A DNA stretch of 51,251 bases, taken from Blastomonas sp. CACIA14H2 (GTDB taxonomy: Bacteria > Pseudomonadota > Alphaproteobacteria > Sphingomonadales > Sphingomonadaceae). The notes under the pieces are model-generated. The model saw only the letters and a program-made list of their open reading frames with translations, was not told the origin of the DNA and searched no databases. Location: the NCBI GenBank assembly GCA_000503195.1, contig AYSC01000032.1, forward strand, positions 1 to 51,251, given 5' to 3'. Position numbers and translations under genes: made by a program. Shown piece by piece: positions 45,846-51,251 of this stretch (position 1 is its first letter; every line of letters begins with the position of its first letter).

Positions 45846-46316
45846 TACTGGCTTTCGTTCATGGCCGCGCGCGGGCAGTCTGGGTCTGGGCTGACAGGGG
45901 GACAGACGGGGGCGTGGCGCGGGCCCGACGAGCCGCGTCTCATGCTGCCGAGCAGATCGGTGTGGCTCGTCATCACCCGCTTCAGGCCTCCCGTCGCCTG
46001 GTTGAAGGCGCGTTTCGGATAGCCCTCCAATGCCCGCAAATGCGGCCCAAATTGCTTGCGCATCGGTTTGAAAACGCCTGAAACAGTGCGTCTTCGGGTG
46101 TTCTTGAACGCCATTGAGCAAACTCGGCAAATGGGATTGGGTTCCGCGCCCCAGGCTCAAGTCGGTGCACCGGTGTCAGCAATCGCGCCAATATCGGCCT
46201 GAAGGGACACGCGGCGCGCCATAGCGGCGACCAGGCAGGTTGCGCAGAAGCGCCGGGCGCGGGCGTGGCGTCGTCGAACGGTGTTGCGCGATCGGGAGCG
46301 AGCGGCGGGTGCTCGC
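45846..46316. other. gene-free gap upstream of the LOV kinase; weak extracytoplasmic-sigma promoter candidate
   Basis: I find no convincing gene in these 471 bases; the open frames have no ribosome-binding sites and arginine/proline-rich chance composition. On the minus strand GGAAC at 46145-46141, then 16 bases, then AGTT at 46124-46121 resembles the alphaproteobacterial EcfG general-stress promoter (GGAAC-N16/17-CGTT) with one mismatch in the -10. It lies about 280 bases before the kinase start, so the link is weak. Confidence 0.3.
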
Positions 46317-47237
46317 TCAAGCGGTGGCAGCCGCCGTGCGCGGATTGACCACGGGGTCCTCGCGCAATCGTGCTGCCGCATAATCGATAAAGGCGCGCAC
46401 CTTGGCCGAGGCGCGCCTGCCTTCCAGATGCACCAGATGCACCGGCAGCGGCTTGCGCTCGAAGCTTTCCAGCACCAGCCTGATGCGGCCGGCGGTTACC
46501 GATGGTCCGACCTGGTAGGAGAGCAGCCTGCTCACTCCCCAGCCCTGCTCCACCGCCTGCACCACCGCCGCATTCGAATTGCAGGTGAGCGAGGGATGGA
46601 TCCGCACCGCCAGCCGGTCGTCATCGCCAAAGCGCCATTCCTGGCTGCCGAGCGAGCTGGTCGCCACGATCAGCCGATGCCGGGCGAGATCGGCCGGGTG
46701 CTGCGGGACGCCATGACGCCTGAGATAATCGGGCGAAGCACAAACGACCGAGCGGACCGAACCGACCCGGATCGCGGCCATGCTCGAATCGCCCAGGTGC
46801 CCGATCCTCAGCGCCAGATCCATGCCCTCCTCGAGCAGATTGGTCACCCGGTCGAGCAACAGCAACCGGCCGGTGACGTCGGGATGCTGGTCCAGGAAAT
46901 CGAGCAATATGGGGGCGATATAGAGCCGCCCGAACATCACGGGCGCGGTGATGGTCAGCAGGCCGCGCGGCGAGGCGTGCTGGCCCTGGGCCGCGGCTTC
47001 GGCATCCTCCATCTCCTGCAGGATGCGCTCGACATCGACGAGATAGCGGTGTCCGGCCTCGGTCAGCGCGACGTTGCGCGTCGTCCGGCTGAGCAGGCGC
47101 GTGCCGATATGCTCCTCGAGCGCCGCCACCGCGCGGGTCACCGCGGGCGGGCTCATGCCCAGCTGCCGCGCCGCCGCCGCGAACCCGCCGCCGCGCGCGA
47201 CCGCGGCAAAGACCTGCATGGCGTGCAACCGATCCAT
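46317..47237 (-). CDS. LysR-family transcriptional regulator
   Basis: A 306-residue LysR protein: N-terminal winged helix-turn-helix (about 5-65, with GGFAAAARQLGMSPPAVTRAVAALEE) and a C-terminal periplasmic-binding-like effector domain. It resembles the group that often acts next to glutathione transferase and oxidoreductase genes. It faces away from the GST gene at 47368, the standard arrangement for a LysR regulator and its target. ATG at 47237 starts 130 bp from the GST start. Confidence 0.93.
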   Translation of the reverse strand: MDRLHAMQVFAAVARGGGFAAAARQLGMSPPAVTRAVAALEEHIGTRLLSRTTRNVALTEAGHRYLVDVERILQEMEDAEAAAQGQHASPRGLLTITAPVMFGRLYIAPILLDFLDQHPDVTGRLLLLDRVTNLLEEGMDLALRIGHLGDSSMAAIRVGSVRSVVCASPDYLRRHGVPQHPADLARHRLIVATSSLGSQEWRFGDDDRLAVRIHPSLTCNSNAAVVQAVEQGWGVSRLLSYQVGPSVTAGRIRLVLESFERKPLPVHLVHLEGRRASAKVRAFIDYAAARLREDPVVNPRTAAATA

Positions 47238-47255
47238 GAACCGAGTCTAACATCA

Positions 47256-47270
47256 TTCCATTTTGCGGAA
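47256..47270. promoter_or_regulatory. candidate LysR box
   Basis: TTCC-N7-GGAA at 47256-47270 is a dyad containing the T-N11-A pattern bound by LysR regulators. It sits in the 130-bp gap between the divergent LysR and GST genes, 18 bases before the LysR start and about 100 before the GST start. Single-site evidence only. Confidence 0.5.
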
Positions 47271-47367
47271 CAGAACCTTTCTTTCGTCGGCTATTCTTCC
47301 GGCAGGCTCGACGGCGTAATTCCTGGTCATCCGGTTTGACCGGCCCTTCCAACCCAAGGATCATGCC

Positions 47368-47988
47368 ATGAAACTCTATACCCACCCGCTTTCCGGCCAT
47401 GCCCACCGGGCCAGCCTGTTCCTTTCGCTGATCGGCGCAGACGTCGAGGAGATCGTCGTCGATCTGGCGGCCGGTGAGCACAAGACGCCCGCGTTCCTCC
47501 AGCTCAACCGCTTCGGCCAGGTTCCCGTCCTTGTCGATGGTGACACGGTGATCGCCGATTCCAATGCGATCCTGGTCTATGCCGCGCGCAAGCATGGCCG
47601 CACCGACTGGCTGCCCGAAACGCCGCAGGGCGCCGCCGCCGTCCAGCGCTGGCTTTCGGTTGCCGCCGGACAGATTGCCTTCGGCCCCGCTGCCGCGCGG
47701 CTGATCACCGTGTTCGGTGCCAGGTTCGATGCCGACGAGGTGATCGCGCGCGCCCATGCCATCCTGTCGCAGATCGATGGTGAACTGGTCGGCCGCAACT
47801 GGATCATCGGCGGTGCCCAGCCGACGGTCGCGGATATCGCGCTGTACAGCTACATCGCCAACGCTCCCGAGGGCAATGTCGACCTCGCGCCCTATCCGCA
47901 GATCCTTACCTGGCTGCGCCGGGTCGAGGGCCTTGATGGCTTCGTGCCGTTCCAGCGCACCGTCGCAGGCCTGCGCATCGCCGCCTGA
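47368..47988 (+). CDS. glutathione S-transferase
   Basis: A 206-residue glutathione transferase. N-terminal thioredoxin-like domain: [21 protein letters not shown] gives the start, with Ser9 in the usual catalytic position; [12 protein letters not shown] carries the cis-proline and [10 protein letters not shown] the glutathione-binding Asp-Ser. Helical C-terminal domain with ADIALYSYI, the conserved N-capping box. Substrate unknown. First gene of the LysR-facing operon; 64 bases to the fusion gene. Confidence 0.93.
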   Translation: MKLYTHPLSGHAHRASLFLSLIGADVEEIVVDLAAGEHKTPAFLQLNRFGQVPVLVDGDTVIADSNAILVYAARKHGRTDWLPETPQGAAAVQRWLSVAAGQIAFGPAAARLITVFGARFDADEVIARAHAILSQIDGELVGRNWIIGGAQPTVADIALYSYIANAPEGNVDLAPYPQILTWLRRVEGLDGFVPFQRTVAGLRIAA

Positions 47989-48052
47989 TCGCCTCATGCG
48001 GGCTGGCAACTCGGCCGCCAGCCCGCCGCTTTTGCCGAAGGAGTTCGTCGAG

Positions 48053-50107
48053 ATGACCACCGAGACCAAGGCGCCCTGGCACGCGGGCGAAGTCGCGATG
48101 CAGCAGACCGTGGGCGTCGCCGACCGGATGGCGGCGGTGGGCGGCAAGGTGGTGCGCGATTTCATGCCGGACCAGCACCGCGACTTCTACGAGCAGCTTC
48201 CCTTCATCGTGATGGGTGCGGTCGATCCGCAGGGCGACGCCTGGGCGACGCTCGCCGTCGGCAACCCGGGCTTCCTGTCATCGCCCGATCCGCATACGCT
48301 CGAATTTGCGCTGGAGCGCGATCCGCTCGATCCGGCCGATGCCGGACTGGACGATGGCGAGGCGGTGGGGCTGCTCGGGATCGAGCTCCACACCCGCCGC
48401 CGCAATCGCATGAACGGTACGCTGCGCCGCAGCCATGCCAGCGGTCACCGGGTCGAGGTCCGCCAGAGTTTCGGCAATTGCCCGCAATATATCCAGCTGC
48501 GCGATTACAGCTTCGTGCGCAATCCGGCGCAGCCATCCTCCGCGCCGCGCGAGGAGATGGAGACCCTGCAGGGTCGCGCCCGCGACATGGTGGAGGGCGC
48601 CGATACCTTTTTCGTCGCATCCTATGTCGATACCGAACAGGGCCGCCAGGTCGATGTCTCGCACCGCGGCGGCAAGGCCGGGTTCGTGCGCGTCGATGCG
48701 GAAGGGACGCTCACCATTCCCGATTTTGCCGGCAACCTGTTCTTCAACACGCTGGGCAACATCCTGGTCAATCCGCGCGCCGGGCTGATCTTCACCGATT
48801 TTGCCACTGGCGACGTGCTGCAGATGACGGGCCGCGCGGAAGTGATCATCGACTCGCCCGAGATCGCCGCCTTTCAGGGTGCCGAGCGTCTCTGGACGTT
48901 TCACCCCAGCCGGATCGTGCTGCGCCGCGGCGCGCTCGCGCTGCGCTGGGCGATGCGCGAACAGGGCTGGTCGCCCAATTCGCTGATGACCGGCGACTGG
49001 GATGCGGCCAGCCAGCGGATCGAGGCCGAGGCGCTGGCCAAAAGCTGGCGCCCGTTCGTGGTCACCGACATTGTCGACGAAAGCGCGACCATCCGCTCCT
49101 TCCATCTCCAGCCGCGGGACGGCAAGGGAGCGATCGCGCACAAGGCGGGCCAGCATCTGCCGATCCGGGTGACGCTGCCGGGCGATGCCGATCCGACCTT
49201 GCGCACCTATACCCTGTCCTGCGCGCCGTCCGATGGCGGCTATCGCATCAGCGTCAAGCGCGACGGCAGGGTGTCGCAGTTCCTGCACGATCAGGTTGCG
49301 AAGGGCAGCATCATCGAGGCAAGGGGCCCGGCCGGCGCGTTCACCATCGATGCCGCACAGCGCCGGCCCGCGGTGCTGGTCGCTGCCGGTGTCGGGATCA
49401 CGCCGATGCTGGCGATGCTGCGCCATGTCGTGTTCGAGGGCCTGCGCACGCGGACCACGCGCCAGACATGGCTGGTCCACAGCGCGCGCAACCGGGCAGA
49501 GCGCGCCTTCGATGCCGAGATCGACGCTCTGGTCGAGGCGGCGCAGGGCGCGGTCAAGGTCATCCGCATCGTCAGCCAGCCGGGACCCGACGAGCGCACG
49601 GGCCGCGACCATCAGGGAGTCGGCCGGCTCACCGCCGATACCTTCCGCCAGATCCTGCCCTTCGGCGATTACGACTTCTATCTGTGCGGCCCCGGCGGCT
49701 TCATGCAGGACCTGTACGACGGACTGCGCGATCTCGATGTCGCCGACAAACGCATCCATGCCGAGGCCTTCGGTCCGTCGGCGCTGGTCCGCCGAGCGGA
49801 CCCCGGCGCACAGACCGTGCCTGTGGCGCAGCCGTCGGCAGACAGCGTGGGCGTGATGTTTACCGCGTCGGCCAAGGAGGCGCGCTGGCAGCCGGACGGG
49901 GGATCGCTGCTCGACCTGGCCGAATCGCGCGGCCTGAAGCCCGAGCATAGTTGCCGGTCCGGATCGTGCGGATCGTGCGCGGTGCGCCTGCTCAAGGGCA
50001 GCATCGCCTATCCCGTCGCTCCGACCGCGCCGGTGGGGCCGGGCGAAATCCTGATCTGCTCTGCCGTGCCCGCCAGGGGCAGCAAAACCCTGGAGATCGA
50101 ACTGTGA
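48053..50107 (+). CDS. three-domain redox fusion: PNPOx-like domain, FAD/NAD reductase and 2Fe-2S ferredoxin
   Basis: A 684-residue fusion. The N-terminal third (about 35-330) has the flavin-binding split barrel of the pyridoxamine-phosphate-oxidase-like family ([31 protein letters not shown], in pieces [10 protein letters not shown] and [14 protein letters not shown]). The middle (about 345-580) is a ferredoxin-NADP reductase-type module: FAD motif RTYTLSCAP and NAD motif [11 protein letters not shown]. The C-terminus (about 605-684) is a plant-type 2Fe-2S ferredoxin with C634, C639, C642 and C669. Electrons should run NAD(P)H to FAD to FeS and/or to the split-barrel flavin; the acceptor is unknown. 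ATG at 48053 has AAGGAG upstream. Likely co-transcribed with the GST gene. Confidence 0.93.
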   Translation: MTTETKAPWHAGEVAMQQTVGVADRMAAVGGKVVRDFMPDQHRDFYEQLPFIVMGAVDPQGDAWATLAVGNPGFLSSPDPHTLEFALERDPLDPADAGLDDGEAVGLLGIELHTRRRNRMNGTLRRSHASGHRVEVRQSFGNCPQYIQLRDYSFVRNPAQPSSAPREEMETLQGRARDMVEGADTFFVASYVDTEQGRQVDVSHRGGKAGFVRVDAEGTLTIPDFAGNLFFNTLGNILVNPRAGLIFTDFATGDVLQMTGRAEVIIDSPEIAAFQGAERLWTFHPSRIVLRRGALALRWAMREQGWSPNSLMTGDWDAASQRIEAEALAKSWRPFVVTDIVDESATIRSFHLQPRDGKGAIAHKAGQHLPIRVTLPGDADPTLRTYTLSCAPSDGGYRISVKRDGRVSQFLHDQVAKGSIIEARGPAGAFTIDAAQRRPAVLVAAGVGITPMLAMLRHVVFEGLRTRTTRQTWLVHSARNRAERAFDAEIDALVEAAQGAVKVIRIVSQPGPDERTGRDHQGVGRLTADTFRQILPFGDYDFYLCGPGGFMQDLYDGLRDLDVADKRIHAEAFGPSALVRRADPGAQTVPVAQPSADSVGVMFTASAKEARWQPDGGSLLDLAESRGLKPEHSCRSGSCGSCAVRLLKGSIAYPVAPTAPVGPGEILICSAVPARGSKTLEIEL

Positions 50108-50382
50108 CCCCGCATCCGCATGCCATTCTGCACCTTGGCCTGTCGGCAGAAGCGATGCTGCTGATCGACCCGCAGCTGGAGGATCGCCCGATGCGCTTCG
50201 GGCCGGTGCAAGCCTGGCTCTTGCGCATGCTGCTGGGGCTCGGGCTGCTCCTGCTGCTTCCGGGCGCGCCCATCATTCGCGAAAGCGGCCTCGGCCAGCT
50301 GGCGAAGGCGGCCGAATGCGCAAGCCGCTGCAGCGGGCCGCCTCTGGCCATCGATCGGCCCAGCCCGCTCGCGCCCCGATAA
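50104..50382 (+). CDS. small hypothetical membrane protein coupled to the fusion gene
   Basis: A 92-residue frame that starts with GTG at 50104, overlapping the fusion gene's stop by four bases (GTGA), a typical coupled start. One strongly hydrophobic stretch at about 38-55 ([18 protein letters not shown]) and a C-terminal region with two cysteines (ECASRCSG). Family not recognised. Composition and length allow chance, so this is tentative. The open frame also continues upstream, inside the fusion gene, which is a shadow. Confidence 0.5.
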   Translation: MTPHPHAILHLGLSAEAMLLIDPQLEDRPMRFGPVQAWLLRMLLGLGLLLLLPGAPIIRESGLGQLAKAAECASRCSGPPLAIDRPSPLAPR

Positions 50383-50405
50383 CCCCACTGAGAAGGAATG
50401 CCGTC

Positions 50406-50870
50406 ATGCCCCGTCCGCCGCTTCCCCCGTTCACCGAAGACACCGCGCGCGAAAAGGTGCGCCTGGCCGAAGATGGCTGGAACAGCCGCGATCCCGCCAG
50501 GGTCACCCAGGCCTATACGCCCGACAGCCAGTGGCGGAACCGCGCCGAATTTCCGCGCGGCCATGCCGAGATCGAGGCGTTCCTGACGCGCAAGTGGAAT
50601 CGCGAACTCGACTATCGGCTGATCAAGGAACTCTGGGCCTTTGGCGGCAACCGCATCGCGGTGCGCTATGCCTATGAATATCGTGACGACAGCGGCCAGT
50701 GGTTTCGGGCCTATGGCAACGAGAACTGGGAGTTCGACGCAGACGGGCTGATGGCACGCCGCTATGCCAGCATCAACGAACACCCGATCCAGGAGGCCGA
50801 ACGCAAGTTCCGCTGGCCGCTCGGCCGGCGGCCCGATGGTCATCCCGGCCTTGGCGATCTGGGCCTTTAG
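50406..50870 (+). CDS. DUF1348-family NTF2-like protein
   Basis: A 154-residue protein with the NTF2/SnoaL-like cone fold of the DUF1348 family: [29 protein letters not shown] (N-terminal helix and strand, here in pieces [10 protein letters not shown] and [11 protein letters not shown]), [21 protein letters not shown]-type stretch and [20 protein letters not shown]. Members are uncharacterised; the fold often binds small hydrophobic ligands. AAGGA lies eight bases before ATG 50406. Last gene of the run after the redox fusion. Confidence 0.9.
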   Translation: MPRPPLPPFTEDTAREKVRLAEDGWNSRDPARVTQAYTPDSQWRNRAEFPRGHAEIEAFLTRKWNRELDYRLIKELWAFGGNRIAVRYAYEYRDDSGQWFRAYGNENWEFDADGLMARRYASINEHPIQEAERKFRWPLGRRPDGHPGLGDLGL

Positions 50871-50909
50871 CCTGGCGCAAGGCGCTCCCGGCGTGCGGAC
50901 CGCGGCGTC

Positions 50910-51251
50910 CTATTGGGGGGCCGGGGCGCAGCGGGTCGTGTCGCCCGCCTGACAGGCGGCAACATCGGCTTCCCATTTCCGGCGCGCTTCGGCGGCGGCC
51001 TTGACCTCGGCCTGGTATTTCGCCTCGGCAGCGGCAAAGGCGCGCTGGCGCTCCTCGTAGACGCGTTGCTTCTCCTCGAAGATGCGCTGCTCTTCGGCAT
51101 TCTTGCGCAACTGCGCCTCGGCCATCTGGGCCTGCTGTGCGTTGACGGCGCGCAATTCCTCATCGGCCTTGGCGATCGCAAGGCGGCGTTCGGCTTCCGC
51201 CTGCGCGGCCGCGGCCGCCCGCTCGGCCTGTTCGCGCTGGCGCAGTTCGGC
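50910..51251 (-). CDS. coiled-coil protein, C-terminal part (runs off right edge)
   Basis: The last 113 residues of a protein whose start lies beyond the window. Nearly all is a charged Ala/Glu/Gln/Arg-rich heptad-like coiled coil (from about AELRQREQAERA to AEARRKWEADV), ending WEADVAACQAGDTTRCAPAPQ-stop, with a two-cysteine tail (ACQAGDTTRC) that might form a disulfide. Family not recognised; tails of this kind occur in sphingomonad exported proteins, but this is a weak recollection. Convergent with the DUF1348 gene, 39 bases between stops. Confidence 0.75.
   Translation of the reverse strand, partial: AELRQREQAERAAAAAQAEAERRLAIAKADEELRAVNAQQAQMAEAQLRKNAEEQRIFEEKQRVYEERQRAFAAAEAKYQAEVKAAAEARRKWEADVAACQAGDTTRCAPAPQ

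Noticed and set aside
43374-46022. 882-codon plus-strand frame over the LOV kinase
   Set aside because: Shadow of the well-supported kinase; no recognisable domain.
45982-46320. 112-codon minus-strand frame upstream of the LOV kinase
   Set aside because: No ribosome-binding site and Arg/Pro-rich chance composition; left as intergenic.
49951-50103. Upstream extension of the small ORF at 50104
   Set aside because: Lies inside the fusion gene in another frame and covers its ferredoxin cysteines; the coupled GTG start is the better choice.

Overview
The window is GC-rich and densely coded, and it reads like the chromosome of an alphaproteobacterium of the order Sphingomonadales. The pointers are a Sphingomonas-type TonB-dependent receptor, a RegB/RegA two-component pair with its diagnostic motifs, many class-specific enzymes (DUF815 ATPase, DUF962 protein, MidA-type methyltransferase), and short palindromic intergenic repeats of the kind scattered through sphingomonad genomes. 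This is an inference from gene content; no rRNA is present to fix the genus. I saw no tRNA, rRNA, CRISPR array, phage or insertion sequence.

Layout. 1-643: start of an acyl-CoA dehydrogenase with an apparent frameshift. 761-2422: membrane adenylate cyclase and a small membrane protein. 2419-6910: glnD and an acyl-CoA synthetase. 6978-8955: lgt and a MidA-type methyltransferase. 9062-11813: Sua5-type tRNA-modification enzyme, divergent from a DmdC-like acyl-CoA dehydrogenase. 11936-17117: DUF815 ATPase, glutathione transferase, glycosyltransferase-like protein, DMT exporter, nucleoside transporter and a membrane protein. 17104-18636: small acidic protein, DUF962 protein, gamma-glutamylcyclotransferase and GNAT acetyltransferase. 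18628-25450 (minus strand): CPA2 antiporter, small membrane protein, TelA, XpaC-like protein, YqiJ-like protein and YqiK-type flotillin. 26114-27841: fatty acyl-AMP ligase. 28043-29815: recX, DUF192 lipoprotein and mtgA.

30134-36915 (minus strand) is one tightly packed chain, cyoA-cyoB-cyoC-cyoD-surf1-regB-regA. It encodes a quinol oxidase, its assembly factor and a redox-sensing regulatory pair. Every junction overlaps or is at most 4 nt apart. A perfect FNR/FixK-type box lies between cyoA and a divergent MFS transporter gene, so oxygen and redox control of respiration is encoded both in cis and in trans. 38661-42499 holds a TonB receptor with a clear terminator and an MHS-family transporter. 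42729-45845 encodes a 1038-residue hybrid histidine kinase with an intact LOV photosensor domain. 46317-50870 is a LysR regulator divergent from a glutathione transferase, a three-domain PNPOx-like/reductase/ferredoxin fusion, a small coupled ORF and a DUF1348 protein; it looks like one regulon. A coiled-coil protein runs off the right edge.

Most worth following up: the antiporter/TelA/XpaC/YqiJ/flotillin block as a possible membrane-stress module; the LOV hybrid kinase; Surf1 plus RegBA inside a quinol-oxidase operon; and the LysR-linked redox fusion enzyme. I did not find a system that is clearly without precedent. Start codons were chosen by reading frame, ribosome-binding site and overlap, and several remain uncertain as noted.
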